A DNA stretch of 64,000 nucleotides from Lasiosphaeris hirsuta (GCA_030549175.1 JAUKUA010000002.1:4650001-4714000); one strand, 5' to 3'; counted from the stretch's first letter, positions 23,077-34,989 are shown. Notes: generated from the sequence alone by a model not told the origin. Made by a program: numbers and translations.

Positions 23077-24182
23077 AAGGTGGCGGGAGCTCAAAGGGTG
23101 AATGAAGATGGATTGCAGTGAGCGTCTCCGCGACTGACTGGGTTATGGATGGGTGATCAAGGGGTCGGTAAAATAGGTTCAAGGCTCTCTTCCAGAGTGG
23201 GCAGTATCTTTTCACTCGGAGTGCCGTGAAGCGCCGGGTTCATAACTCTGGCACCTACAACGAGACATCCGCATGACATAAGGGATTTCCTCGTTGCATT
23301 CCGGCTAGGCAGCATGTGTCGCGGTTTGGGCTGCTCTTAGCAGGTAATCTTCAGCAGAGGCACGCACCCAAGGATCAGGAAATCCTGGCTGGCCACGATG
23401 CGCGACGCAGAGGAAAGAGGTCGGGACGGCAAAAGAGACGACACCAGCAGCGGGAGTTAGGTCCAGAGCCTATTACGTAGTTAGATCAAAGCAGTAGTTA
23501 TTAATTCCCATCATCGCCAACATGTTTTTTCTTTCACATCTTTTCTTGTCTCGATCATCGCGCCAGGCCCCTTTCGACTCCATCAAGTTGCTTGTTATCT
23601 GCCTGAGCCAGCTCTGGTGATTGAGGCGAGAGAGGCCGTCTGGAAGGGGGGCGTTGTCAAATGTTGAAAATCGTCGAACTTGTCAAATGCGCACAATATC
23701 CGGCGTGTTGCATATGATGGCATTGCTTGTGTGAGCTCGTTCTCTGAAGCTAGCTACGCGCTGGAATCGAAGCCCCGCTAGTCATAGCAGAAGGTGAGCG
23801 TCCCCAAAAATCCCCGCACCTTGCCACACCTTGTTACACCTTGCTACACCGATAGAACGCGTTTGGATCGCGACTTCCTGAATCGACAATCCAAACCTTG
23901 GGCAACTCTCTTCAACCAGCCATGTCCGACCCACTTTGCATGATTTAATCCCCTGGCAACTTTCAAAGAGCGCGTATCTTGCCCCTGGCTCCTTTTGGAA
24001 TTTCTCCTTGCTCAGATACCAAAGTTTTCGCACACAGAACTCGGACAATGACCACTGCGCAATGACCATCACCTGTGCAGAGCAGAACCCCGCTATCAGC
24101 AGCCCAGACTCACGCTCTGAGGGCCGGGTGTTCTTGAGTGCCCTTTCGATCGAGTCATTTCTGCGTTGCACTCAATGCAAAT
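23077..24182. other. Intergenic, upstream of APC5
   Basis: About 1.1 kb. It holds the APC5 promoter side. The minus-strand frame 23782-24171 shows no family character. A short degenerate repeat of CACCTTG(C/T)(C/T)ACACCTTG occurs at about 23817-23848. Confidence 0.5.
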
Positions 24183-26650
24183 ATGTCTCGATATCTTACA
24201 CCCGCCAAGATTGGCTTGCTAGCTCTCATTGAGCTCTACGTGGAGGAGGCAGTACCCAACGATGCGATCGTGCCCGTGGTCAACTTTATCACCTCGCACT
24301 TGCTTGATTGCGACTTGTCGATTTCGTCCCCCACTTCATCTCCCGATCGCTGGGCCAAGGCCGAGAGCACCATCCGGCTAGTTCTGTCAATCCGCGACTT
24401 CGAGCAGATCCTCGGGCCATTTGCGGCGGCCGACCGCCTTCCAGGCCGTCGCCTGTGGGACAGGTTCTTGGAGAAGCTATGGCGCATTGACTCTCTACAC
24501 GGCCTGCAAGAGTTCATCGACCGGCTGCCAAATCTCCTGGCCAGGACGAAGGACGAACTGCGACGGATAGCCGAGGCCGGCGAGGAGCCCCCCACCGGCA
24601 TCCTCTTGTCACGCAACTCGCCGTTTGGGGCCTTTGTGAGGAGGTCAGGTCTCGAGTTTGCCAGGCTGCAGTTCAATCACTCGGCAGAGCTGTGGCAGGG
24701 GTTTGTCAAGTATCGGCAGCCGACTGCGGCCCACTGGAGGAGGCGGAACCCACAGCACGGCCGGCTCAGCTTCGACTCGGTGCTCATGGACGGCGAGGAG
24801 GAATGGGGGGCAAGCACAGACGCGCTGGCGGTGGTGGCTTACGGAAACATGCTGCTCATGGGCGACCTGGACGAGACAGTGCCGGTCAGCACCGACGACA
24901 TCGAAAGCCTCCTGGAGATACAGGTCGAGCAGCTGCACAGTGAGCACCGCCGTCCCCCCCCCGAGGAGGTGCCCAAAGCTAACTTCATCAGAATACGGCA
25001 ACAGAGTACCGGCCGAGCTCAGGGACCAGTTTCGTGATTTGCTGAAAGACAGCCATGTTGTGCCAAGCTTAGCTCATTATCTCAAGTACGTCTGTCCAAC
25101 GGTACATATCGAAGGGCGACCGAAGGCTGACCGGGCATAGCTTTTCTGATACCTGGAGATCCGGCGACTATCCGACATCGTTTGACTATCTCCACCGGTA
25201 CTTTGACTATACCATGCAAAATCGGGACCGCCTCTTTTACCAATACGCCTTGATGAACCTGGCCATCTTGCAGTCTGACTTTGGCTGCCACAAAGAAGCC
25301 GTAGCAACAATGCTTGAGAGCGTCTCAACCGCAAGAGAGAACAAGGATATCACCTGTCTCAACTTTGCCCTTAATTGGCTCTTTCATTTTGGCAGAGCCC
25401 ATCCAAAGCTCGTCCGAGAGCTCGAAAGTAGCAGCATGTTGGGGACAGGCAGAGAGACGCTGATGTTCCTCCGGCTCAAAGCCAGGGAGTCGGGCATGTG
25501 GGTTCTATGGAGCTCCGCACTGATGGCCGAGGCGAAGCTCGTCATGTCAAATGGAGACAGCGTGGCGACCGCTCTGGAACATATGGTGCGAAGTTCGCAA
25601 CTGATCATCGAGCGAAACATGAAGACTATGATGGGCGCTCAGCTCGCCACCCTCACCACGCTATGGGACAGACTAGGTCTCGCATACATGTCGAAAATGA
25701 CGTGCGAGGTATTCCTCCGCTGCCACGCCCTGAACTCCATCTTCGACGACGAGCTGAAGATGACATGTCGCCTCGCCGGACTCCTCGCCGGCAAGGGGAA
25801 GTACGAGGAAGCGTTTGAGAAGATCGAGGGAATGAATAGCAACTCACTCCGCTCAGTGAAGGCTAGCCAGTACTGGTACCTATTCCGCGGGCTGCTGAAG
25901 CTCCGCCGCGACCTACACCGTGGCAACCTCGAAGCCGCCGACCACCTGCTCTCCCAGCTCCTCCAGGCCGGACCAGAAAGCCTGGAACCCGACATGGTCT
26001 ATATGATCGACTCGTTGCACATCGAGGCGCTGACCCGCCGTGGCGACTTTGAAGCGGCCTTCAACAAGATTGACCGCCTCATCGGCGAGCTGTGCGAGGA
26101 CAACCGGGACGTGTCGCTGCGCATCCGCCTGCTGCTCAACAAAGCCCACCTGTTCGACCGCATCGACCGGCCCGAGAAGGGCTTCACCATCGCCATGCGC
26201 GCCGCCAGCATGGCCTGGCGCGCCCGCCTCCTGCCCCTGCTGTGGCAGGCCATCGGCGCGCTGGCCAACATCCTCAACGCGCTCGGCGAGTTCGCCGCCG
26301 CCGCGCAGATGCTGCTCGCCACACTCCCGCGCTGCCTCGAGACGGACAGCATCTTTGTCGTCGCCACGCTGTACAGCCTGCTGGCGGACGCGTGCATGGG
26401 ACAGGCAGGCGAGACCCAGGGCCGCAGCGCCGCGCATCTGCAAAAGCGGACCGAATTCTTGACGCGCGCGCATGAGGCGTTGGACGCTGCGTTCAAGCAC
26501 TACTCGGCGGTGGAGGATGTCGAGAAGCAGTGTGAGATGCTGGCCAAGAAGGCGACGTTGATGAGGGTGATGGGGGATCACGTGCTGGCCGAGGACTACG
26601 CCGCCAAGTATCTAGCACTGAAGAGGGAGGCGATTGGGAGGAATGGGTGA
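24183..26650 (+). CDS. apc5: Anaphase-promoting complex subunit 5
   Basis: Exons 24183-24939, 24992-25085 and 25141-26650, 786 residues. The start MSRYLTPAKIGLLALIELYV is the usual APC5 N-terminus. The introns have GTGAGC...CTAAC...CAG and GTACGT...ATAG borders and are phase-consistent. Signature segments are HKYGNRVPAELRDQFRDLL, then DSHVVPSLAHYLNF, DYLHRYFDYTMQNRDRLFYQ and FGCHKEAVATMLESVSTARE, followed by tandem TPR-like helices to the C-terminus. APC5 is a scaffold subunit joining the catalytic and TPR arms of the APC/C ubiquitin ligase, active in the nucleus at mitotic exit. The 3' half is GC-rich. Length and order match family members. Confidence 0.93.
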
Positions 26651-27100
26651 TTGGGGGAGGTCTACGGAGAGTTATTGTCTGGTGGTGGATGTCGGAATAT
26701 GGTCGTGAGCGGTGCGGGTTGGGAATTGGGGGGGGGGGGGGGCGGCGTCAAGTATTGTCTGGGTCAGCATAGGAAAAGGGCATAAGTCTGCATGTTGTAG
26801 GGATGGTCCCCTGCCAGCGGGGTGAATGTGGTTTTCCAGCGAACCGCCCACTTGCCTAGAGAGTTTACGGCATTCATCCGAATGGCTTGTGGTTTGTCGT
26901 TTGTCGGGCAGCAACAGCTCAAGAACCGAGCGTGCCACGATGAGAGGAGCCCAGCTCGTGGGCCTTGATTGATTTGACTCTAGGAAACATGTACAAGCCT
27001 GTCTGTGGTCCTGCCCTCTCGCCCAACTGCGGCCCGCCATCTATACACCGCCGTCCCTCATGCCGCCTGCTTCCTACCGAGATGAAATATCGTGATGCGC
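26651..27100. other. Convergent 3' region between APC5 and COX subunit VIa
   Basis: A 450-base stretch with a G run at about 26728-26742. It probably holds both 3' untranslated regions. No gene is seen. Confidence 0.6.
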
Positions 27101-27864
27101 TTATTTCACCTTGTCGTGGTTGTGGTAGTTGACCGAGGGGTTCCAGCTGTTTCATGGTCAGCAAGTCGCCCGGGATAGAGAGGTCCAGCGAGCTGTACGC
27201 ACAAGATGGTCTTGTCACCATCGCCCCAAGTGTAGTTCTTGGTGCGGATGTTCTGGTAGGGGTACTCGACGCGGTCCTCGAGGGCGGGCTGGTGCGACCA
27301 GTGCTCCCAATGCTCGTTCCAGAGCGTGTAGGCGTTGACGCCAGCGAGGGCGAGGGCGACGGGGACGCCACTGGGAGACGCGAGTGTTAGCCGGGTCTTC
27401 TCTTGTTAATCTGCTCCCGTGCTTCGTGAGCCCCGGGCTTGCCCGCCCTATCTCCCCATCATTCCGCCATCGAGCCGACTCGTGTATCTTCGTTTCTGGG
27501 TATCAAGGGCCTCGAAAGCTGAAGGGGCAGCTGGCTCGAACCATCATGCCATGGGAAAACTACGCAGAGGGTAGGGGGGTGGTGGCATACAAGACCGAGA
27601 TCTTCAACCAGAGCGCTGTTGTTTGTGTCTGGTTAGTTTCCGGGGTCAATTGGACAGCCCGCGCGGGGCGTGCAGAGGGGGAAGCTCACCAGTGCTGCCG
27701 GCAGCGTGCTCCTTGACAGCGCGGCGCTCGCGGACGAAGGCGTTCTCGCCGGCTGGGGCCGGGCCAGAGCTCGCGAGACGGCGCTGGACGGTCGAGCGGA
27801 CAGCGGGCGACCGAAGCTGGGCGGCGAACCGCGTCGCGCCGAGGAGCTGGCGCTGCATGGACAT
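27101..27864 (-). CDS. cox13: Cytochrome c oxidase subunit VIa
   Basis: Exons 27864-27690, 27615-27591, 27370-27203 and 27146-27101, 137 residues. The second exon is only 25 nt. Introns have CTAAC branch sites and GT/AG borders, and all phases join. The N-terminus MSMQRQLLGATRFAAQLRSP is a basic amphipathic mitochondrial presequence. ENAFVRERRAVKEHA is followed by one transmembrane helix, ISVFGVPVALALAGVNAYTL, then WNEHWEHWSHQ and the C-terminal segment RVEYPYQNIRTKNYTWGDGD with FWNPSVNYHN. This is the nuclear-encoded regulatory subunit COX13/VIa of complex IV in the inner membrane. An in-frame ATG 96 bases upstream is less likely because the added residues lack presequence character. Confidence 0.94.
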
Positions 27865-29331
27865 GGTTCGGTGGGTATGTGTGTGTTGCGATGGAGAGAG
27901 GGCTCTTCGGCTTTCGAGATTGGGCTGGCGTGTCAATGGCTGACTGAACGGGGAGCTCAAGCAAAAGCTGGACGTTGTGGATCTCGATCGATTCCGATTG
28001 GGGTGAGGTCAGAACTCCCGCATCAGGTCATTTTCCGGCTGTTCTTCGGATAGCTGGAAATGGGCTTCTGAGTGACAGGCACGTGACAGGGTGCCAGGGG
28101 CTGGAATTGTGGGGAGGGATGTACATGTACAGCGAGCCAAGCGCGATCCAATCGGTTTGAATTACTTACTGCACTTGCCTTGGCTTGCAATCGCACACTC
28201 AATACAGCCCCAGGCTGCACCGATCTTGTATATTAATAGCGCGTGACAGCCTCACCAAACCAAGAGAGAGGAGAGGTACTGAAGTCTTTCTAAGACCCAA
28301 ATATGCCTTTTTAAATGCGGAAAATTCTGTTTTTACTGCTCGAAAACCTTTCTAGGACTTCAATATCTATCTCCCTTTACGACTTTAGGGGAAGGTTCAC
28401 ACACGAACAAACAAACCAGGGTTAAACTGTGGTTACTCCCTTGATTTCTGCCTAGTCATTCGTCGGCTGGAGCTATCACCAGCCTATGCCCATCCTAGGC
28501 CAAGTTGTGCAATATATACGAGATCGCATCGTGTATGCGGCTAGATATATGAGTGGTGCTCCTTCCATATTGGCACAGAGTCATCTTCTTGGAACTAGTA
28601 AGAAACCCCTGACTTTGCAATTTTTGAGCCACCCCATCATGGTATCAGTGATATATATGTGTGGTCAATTGGATCCGGCGACTTGGTGTGCGGAAGAAGC
28701 CTAGGCGGCAGACGGTAGCAGATGGGTAGTGTCTCATGCCAAATTCATCAGCAGGTTGGCCAGCATTATACCCGTTATAATCTTCGTTATGATTTCTATG
28801 TCTATCTAAAACCTTCCAGATTGGTGTAGGCTAGCAGGCTGGCGATATCGGGTCAATGTAAAATCACACAAGCTGATAACCAGGCATCAATATCATGGAT
28901 CCCAGCGACAATATCGGCAACAAGCGTTGATAATTCTCGAGACCCTATATCAAACAATAACGACAGGGAAAGAGATGATGCAGAAAATTAAAGACAAACA
29001 GAAGGCTGTTAACCAGCCAGGTCGGGGCTATCCTGATGCAGCGCCTCTTGAAGAAGAGCTCGCGTCAACTTGTGGCCAGCCTTGCATTCGACGATTCACC
29101 TGAAGGAGCTTGATGATTGAGAACAACTGTATCGATTTGCCAGTCCGTGCACATCAAGGCTTGCACATTTACTTGTTCTGGCAACGGTAAGATTTATCGG
29201 TTCGCGCACACCAGAGCTTGGGTATTTGATTGTTCTGCGTATAAAAGTCGGCACGGACACAGCATCATTGCGTCGGCGACATTTGCCCAATCGACTCACA
29301 TTAAAATTGCCAATTTTCACCACCTACAAAA
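27865..29331. other. Intergenic with a repeat-end motif
   Basis: About 1.5 kb and increasingly AT-rich. It contains one copy of the ACCAGGGTT motif (about 28404-28424) that also forms the ends of the MITE-like element at 31.1 kb. No coding frame is convincing. Confidence 0.5.
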
Positions 29332-29731
29332 ATGGCGCCGTCCCCCTCCTGCGATCCTTTCAGCGATCTCGACAACAAGGACCTCATCGTCATGAAGGAG
29401 GACAAGGTGATATTCCATACTTTCCAAGTAAACCTGGGGCGTAAGGCGCCTTCACCCCTTCCATCTTCCATTCTCTCGCCTAACCTATTTAATCTCAGTC
29501 GCCCCTCAGGCGGTCGACCCAGCCCATAAACATTTTGACCTCGTCGTCCGAGCAGGTGGCTTCAGCATCAAGAATGACCAGCGCAGCGAGAAACACTCAG
29601 CCGACCTAATCATGGCCGTGATGGAATCATCGAGAGTTCTCCATGAGGTTAAAGAAGCGGCAACACTGGCCAAGATATGGTGCGCCGCCCTCCTTGTCAC
29701 GCCCTTCTTCCTTGCCGGCGTCACCATTTAG
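29332..29731 (+). CDS. Small C-terminal-anchored membrane protein, unrecognised
   Basis: Exons 29332-29440 and 29499-29731 (GTAAGG donor, CCTAAC branch site, CTCAG acceptor), 113 residues. It starts MAPSPSCDPFSDLDNKDLIV and continues VVRAGGFSIKNDQRSEKHSA with an amphipathic helix LIMAVMESSRVLHEVKEAAT. It ends in a hydrophobic segment WCAALLVTPFFLAGVTI next to the TAG. The family is not recognised. The frame stays open past the TAG as GLGRRFWAPLKPLRV to a well-formed intron (29777-29826: GTATGT, CTAAC, CCAG) and then to a TAA at 29947-29949. The true protein may therefore be longer, with the TAG either a CAG-to-TAG nonsense change or removed by an unseen splice. Confidence 0.55.
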
Positions 29732-29776
29732 GGACTGGGACGCCGATTCTGGGCTCCCTTGAAGCCGCTGCGTGTA

Positions 29777-29826
29777 GTATGTATCCTCCTCTATCCTTGT
29801 CTAGATAGGTACTAACATGATTCCAG
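29777..29826 (+). other. Intron-like segment downstream of the TAG at 29729
   Basis: GTATGT donor, TACTAACATG branch context and TTCCAG acceptor within 50 bases. It fits the introns of this genome and supports transcription continuing past the stop of the small membrane protein gene. Confidence 0.55.
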
Positions 29827-29949
29827 AGTCAGACCGTGGCAACGAACGGGGCCAGAACCGACCCACGCCCCACCACGCCCTGCGGCAGGACCGCTGCGCC
29901 AAGGGCAAATGGGGCAAGTAGACGAGAGAGAGCACAAGGAACGGGGTAA

Positions 29950-30562
29950 TGGCTAGGCCTCACCCTCCGTTTTTTTGTGATTTGGATGACGTTGCGTAGG
30001 ATTTGGCTTGGAGGACTTGGCCGTCGCCGGAAGGGCTTGGTCGTATCAACTACAGACCTAGCAAATTAGTCCCCTCTTACCACCTTCCTACCTCAACGTG
30101 ACCAAACCAAAATGGGATTGGAAGTGCCCTCTTTCGTTCAAAGGACTATATATTCCTCATCCTATCTTTTGGTACGACTTTATAACCATGATATGACTGC
30201 TGAATAGACATGTAGACTTTCGATGCGCCGGACGGTCTTTTGGTTCCAATTGGCCTTAGATCACGTCTCCATGTACCGTATACTTCCAATTTCCACAAAC
30301 CGCATTTGGCACACCACTGTTGGGGCTGTCAATAGCCGACAGCAAAAAAGGTGGTAAAGGTTACGGTCGCACTCCATCGCAGTCAATTGCAGTCAACTAA
30401 CACTCGCTTCAACACTGCTACAGCGATTTAAATCGCTCAAATCGTACAAGAACGTAACAAAAGGCCCATTAACGCGATAACTATCCTCCTCTGGCGCCTC
30501 TGGCATCGCTGCCGGCCCTGCCTACGGCCCACTTGTCAGCCTGCGTCAACTGCGGCCATGGT
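29950..30562. other. Intergenic with palindromic repeat copy
   Basis: About 0.6 kb. It carries copy 1 of the dispersed palindromic repeat (about 30363-30470). No gene is seen. Confidence 0.55.
30363..30470 (+). repeat. Dispersed repeat with AGCGATTTAAATCGCT palindrome, copy 1
   Basis: GGTCGCACTCCATCGCAGTC, then a short gap, and the perfect 16-base palindrome AGCGATTTAAATCGCT at 30422-30437 followed by CAAAT. The same order is seen at about 62815-62930 with scattered differences and similar flanks (CTATAACTAT- and CCGGCCCTGCC-like). It is probably a decayed non-autonomous element or solo terminal fragment. Confidence 0.7.
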
Positions 30563-31063
30563 GTGAGCCAGGAGTGTGACACCGTCTAACGGCGAAGAAG
30601 GCGGCCAAGGAGACGATGGACCGATAAGAAGCTTCTGGTAGTGCCGTGAATGCGGTGATCGCTGCCGCCCGCCTTGATCTGGCCAAGGCCTGTAACACCA
30701 CCACGAGCTTTCTGCTCTGCAGCACGCAGACCGAGGAGCTGGGTGGTACAGGCTGTGAGGCCAAACTTCACAGACGTCTAGTGGGAACGCGGAGGCCTTG
30801 AGAGCCATGTTGTCGGGGTGGCCGGTGAGCAGAGCACCCTTCTTACAGTGCTTACGAACCACGTCAAAGAATGTCGGAAAACTTGAGGATCGATACGGTC
30901 TTGGCCATGTCAGCGTTGCCCGGGTTGGCAAGCAGAAATAACCCGTACGGCTTGTCGTTGTAGTCAATGCCACCGATATACTGGGGCATCTCGACGCATC
31001 CGTCATTCATACCCAGCTCGAGACCAGGCATTCCGGCAATATTTTCCTCGACCGGCGCCTTGC
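30563..31063 (-). pseudogene. Decayed gene of unknown family
   Basis: Minus-strand coding character runs through three frames in order: APVEENIAGMPGLELGMNDG, VEMPQYIGGIDYNDKPYGLF and LLANPGNADMAKTVSI, then FFDVVRKHCKKGALLTGHPD with NMALKASAFPLDV, then VKFGLTACTTQLLGLRAAEQ and KARGGVTGLGQIKAGGSDHR. At least two frameshifts separate them, and no splice signals fit the shifts. A CT-rich tract ending CAAG at about 31065 may be the acceptor of an upstream intron whose 5' exon is missing. The MITE-like element begins 70 bases further on. I do not recognise the family. Confidence 0.5.
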
Positions 31064-31135
31064 ACGAGAGACAGAGTGAGAGAGAGACAGAGACCACGTT
31101 CACCCCGCCAAAGGATGGCGTGCGAGATCGACTTA

Positions 31136-31363
31136 CACCTCTCCCCTGGTTTGTTCGTCTAGCTTGGTTGCTTGGTACGTCGCAAGGGGGTGGGGTCAGG
31201 GTTTTGGCAAACAGAAATCCGTTGCTATGGGGCATGTAAAGTGTCATTTTTCAAGGAGAACGGGGTGTTTAACCGGGTATTTCACGCGAGCTCTCCCTTC
31301 TCCGGAAGCATTCCTGGGATATTTTGGTGATCGGTGTCTAGCGAACAAACCAGGGTTGAGGTG
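31136..31363. mobile_element. MITE-like element with 22-bp inverted repeats
   Basis: The left arm (31136-31157) reads CACCTCTCCCCTGGTTTGTT then CG. The right arm (31342-31363) is its reverse complement with two mismatches. The inner 14 bases are perfect, CCCTGGTTTGTTCG against CGAACAAACCAGGG. The element is about 228 bp with no coding capacity, and the same end motif occurs alone near 28.4 kb and 61.1 kb. Which transposase mobilised it is unknown. Confidence 0.6.
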
Positions 31364-31798
31364 CACTGACAGGCGTGGGCCCTCGCACAGGGCGGGCGGC
31401 AGTTACCTGCATAAAAGGCCCCTGTAAGGTGCCAGGCTGGCGGGTAGGTCAGGGCGCTCCTCGCGTGCCCCGCCCCTCGTCCTGTGACCTCGCGCCTGAA
31501 CTCTCGATTGACGTCGCAAAGCCACGGACGCGCCTGCCTGGGGATGCGCCTGCCTAAATGACCTAAACGAGCCTCCGTAGCGCAGAAATATTTTAATGAC
31601 ACGCTCAGAAACGCTCTTCAAAGCTCTGGCTGCTTCCACACGCTGAACCAGAGGCCAATTGTCCTGCGCAAGCCACTCTAGTAACTTGTTTACCTGTCAC
31701 TTCATCTTCAACATCAAGCGCTCAAGTCTGCGGCGCTTGCTGTGTTTGTCGTCTCGCACCATCAGACCTACCATCCACAGTCGTGGTTGCGATTCATC
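31364..31798. other. Intergenic, upstream of PARP
   Basis: About 0.4 kb. It holds the PARP promoter. Nothing else is recognised. Confidence 0.55.
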
Positions 31799-34079
31799 AT
31801 GCCGCCGAAGAAAGGTAGGAGAGCCGTTGCACCTGCAGCCCCGGCCCTGCCCGCGCTCGACACATGCAAGATAGCCCTCAGCGGCACCTTTCCGGCTTTC
31901 TCCCAGGCTGCACTAAAGACCAAGGTCGAGGCACTGGGCGGCACTGTCGGCAGCACAGTCACTGCCGACACGACACAACTGATCGCATCGGACGGCGACT
32001 ACGCCAAGTCCTCCATGAAAGTCGCAAAAGCCAAGTCTCTCAGCATTCCTGTTGTCAGCCTAAGATGGCTCCAGCTTTGTGAGGAGACCGGCGTTCGACC
32101 TGCAGAGGCGCTCTACGAACCTGGAGTGGACAAGGAGGACGATGGGAATGCACAGCCTGTTGCGTCTCAGTCAATGCAGATCCGGGCGGACGGACCCGCT
32201 CAAAAAAGAGCCGCGTCTCCGGCTGCCAACTCTGCTGTTGACGACTCAGAGCCGAAGCCCAAGAGGGCGAGGGGACGCAAGGCCACCAAGGTTGCCGACA
32301 ATGAAGTCAAAGACGAGGTCAAGGACAAGGGGGAGGAGGAGGACGCGCATGTCCCTGCTGCCAAGTCCGTGCCGGCGAAACCTGCACACGCAAAGACGAG
32401 GCCGGAGCCTGTCATGGGTGAGGGCCAAGTCACCAAACGCCGAGATATCCAGATCCCCCTTGATGAAGGATGTCCCTTTGCGTCATCCATTGTCTACATT
32501 GCGCCTGACGGGGTCATCTTCGATGCGTCTTTAAATCAGACGAATGCCTCTAACAACAATAACAAATTCTATCGCATCCAGGTTGGTAGCACTATCAGCA
32601 ATCTTTCTGTGCCCCAGCTAATTGGTGCCAGCTCTTGGTGGATAGCAGCGGTGCCCACCGGACTTGGACGCGATGGGGTCGTGTCGGGGAGCGTGGCCAG
32701 ACCGCGATTCTGGGCGGAGGGAGCCTAGACGACGCCATCCGTCAGTTCGAGAAGAAATTCAAAGACAAGTCGGGTCTCGCGTGGAATCAGCGGGGCGAGA
32801 ACCCCAAGCCTGGAAAATACGCCTTTGTCGAGCGAAACTACAGTGTCGATTCAGACGACGACGAGGGAGCCGAGATCTCCAAGAAGAAGCCGAACGGCTG
32901 GGTTCCGCCCAAGAGCACACTCCACAACGAGGTTCAGAAGCTCATGGGGCTGATCTTCAATCAGCAATTCTTTGCGGCGACCATGAGCGCCCTTAACTAC
33001 GATGCAAATAAACTTCCGCTTGGGAAGCTGAGCAAGGCGGCGATCACGCGAGGTTTCGCAGCCCTGAAGGATCTCTCGGCTCTCATTGACGACCAGGCGC
33101 TCGCCCTCAACTACGGAGTGCCGCATCACGAGGCGATTGAGAACCTCTCCAACTCTTACTACTCGCTGATCCCTCACGCATTTGGCCGGAACCGCCCGCC
33201 CATCATCTCAGTTCAACAAATGGTGAAGCAAGAAATAGAACTTCTTGACAGCCTGAGTGACATGAAAGATGCAGCGCTCATCATGAAGATGGACAAGATC
33301 GGAGACGACGACATCCACCCGCTTGACAAACAGTATCAAGGTCTCGGGATGGACGAAATGACGCCGCTTGATCACACCTCGACTGAGTTTACCCATCTGA
33401 CAGAGTATTTGACAAAGACCCGCGGAGCCACCCACAATGCTAACTACAAGGTGGAGTCCATCTTCCGGATTGAGCGTCAGGGGGAGAAGGATCGTTTCGA
33501 CAGCAACTTTGGAAAGAAGGCTAAGAACCGCCGGCTCCTTTGGCACGGCTCCCGCGCCGCCAACTTTGGTGGCATTCTCAGCCAGGGTCTCCGGATTGCG
33601 CCGCCCGAGGCGCCCGTTTCTGGCTACATGTTTGGCAAGGGCATCTATCTCGCTGACATGTCATCCAAGTCGGCAAATTATTGTTGCTCGTATCTCTCGG
33701 ACAACACGGCACTCCTGTTGCTGTGCGAGGCCGAGCTTGGCGACCCGATACAGGAACTCACCGACGCCTCCTATTCTGCAGGAGAGGATGCCAAGGAGAA
33801 GGGCATGATATCGACCTGGGGAAAGGGTAGCACGGGCCCCAGAAAGTGGAAGGACGCGGAATGTGTCCATACTTCACTAAAAGGCATCAAGATGGTGAGT
33901 TTCATCCTGTGCCTTGCCGGCCCCCCATCCTGTTGTCACCTCGCTAACACCTTCAGCCCGACACGTCGGTAGATGCGGGGGACACCAATGTCCCCGATGC
34001 CTACCTCTGCTACAACGAGTACATCTGCTACGATGTCTCGCAGGTCCGCCTGCGCTACCTCTTCCGCGTGAAGATGTAA
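31799..34079 (+). CDS. Poly(ADP-ribose) polymerase, BRCT-WGR-catalytic
   Basis: Exons 31799-32581, 32632-33894 and 33957-34079, 722 residues; both introns are phase 0. A BRCT domain lies at about residues 19-105 (KIALSGTFPAF...VVSLRWLQLCEETG). A basic linker with PKPKRARGRK follows as a likely nuclear localisation signal. The WGR domain lies at about 230-345 (TRWGRVGERGQTAILGG). The helical regulatory domain includes KLPLGKLSKAAITRGF. The catalytic H-Y-E triad is intact: His566 in LLWHGSRAANF, Tyr600 in FGKGIYLADMSSKSANYC and Glu703 in YLCYNEYICYD. It lacks the zinc fingers of animal PARP1, as fungal PARPs do. It would add poly(ADP-ribose) at DNA breaks in the nucleus. Confidence 0.95.
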
Positions 34080-34989
34080 GGCACTGCTAGGGCGTGTTAG
34101 AGTGATGTTTTGAATTGAATTGGGAGCCGGAAAGGCCTTCGCCTAGTCCCACTCCTGAGCATGTGAAGCTGCGTTTACGATGACAGAATGAGAAGCGATT
34201 AGCAGGAATCGGGTTGAAGCACCGCCGAAAAGTTGTTTTTGTCCAGCCGAGAGGCGTTCTTCGGGTCGGAGATCGCCGGTCTCACGAGCTGATCTGATGT
34301 TGTTGTTGCTGCTGCTGCTGCTGCTGCTGTTGTTGTTGTTAATTATTTACATCTAGGCATCGGCTGCGAAGCTGTCGTCTGCAGGATATCGAGATGATAG
34401 GTATGTAGGGATGTGCTGTGCTTTGCGCCTTTCCATCAAGCCCCTCCATACCGTGGCATTTGGGTTTCGTAGTCTTGTGTTGACCACTGCGCAAATATCG
34501 GAAAGCAATTTCAAAATCTTTCACACAACTCATAGAATATCTGCGAGGGCCTGATCATGGCCGGCTAGTTCTCCATCTTTTCGGGAGCATGTTCTCGGGG
34601 TCATGGCAGTAATTATCAGTCGACGACGAGGAGCCACAACTTGTCATAAAGCCGCACACACCCTGCTGTGATTATCGTACACTGATCGTTTCTAGTTCCT
34701 GGATCAAACAAGTCGAGGCAAAGATTGCATGTAGCTACAGGCCGTGCCAGCGGCTCCTGCGTGGAAAAAGTAGATACGCTCTAGAAAACAACTGAACTGG
34801 AACGTCGTTCCCCTCCCCCCCCCCCCCCCCCCGGCAAAAAAAAGTGGCAGACCTAAATAGATGAGGGCCGGTCCCACGTAAAGTCCCATCTATCCTTACC
34901 CGCTTGAATCAATTATGCGTTGTTCTAACAAGATCCAGCTTTCTCCTTGAACCCCGTGACCCCGTTCACCCTCGCCTTCAACCGTCCAA
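34080..34989. other. Intergenic with triplet and poly-C repeats
   Basis: About 0.9 kb. It contains a TGT/CTG triplet run at 34298-34340 and a C run of about 20 near 34813-34832. No gene is seen. Confidence 0.6.
34298..34340. repeat. TTG/CTG triplet microsatellite
   Basis: About 14 triplets, (TGT)n(GCT)n(GTT)n, just downstream of the PARP gene. Confidence 0.85.

Noticed and set aside
25913..26581. 222-codon minus-strand frame inside APC5
   Set aside because: Antisense shadow in the GC-rich TPR-like part of APC5.
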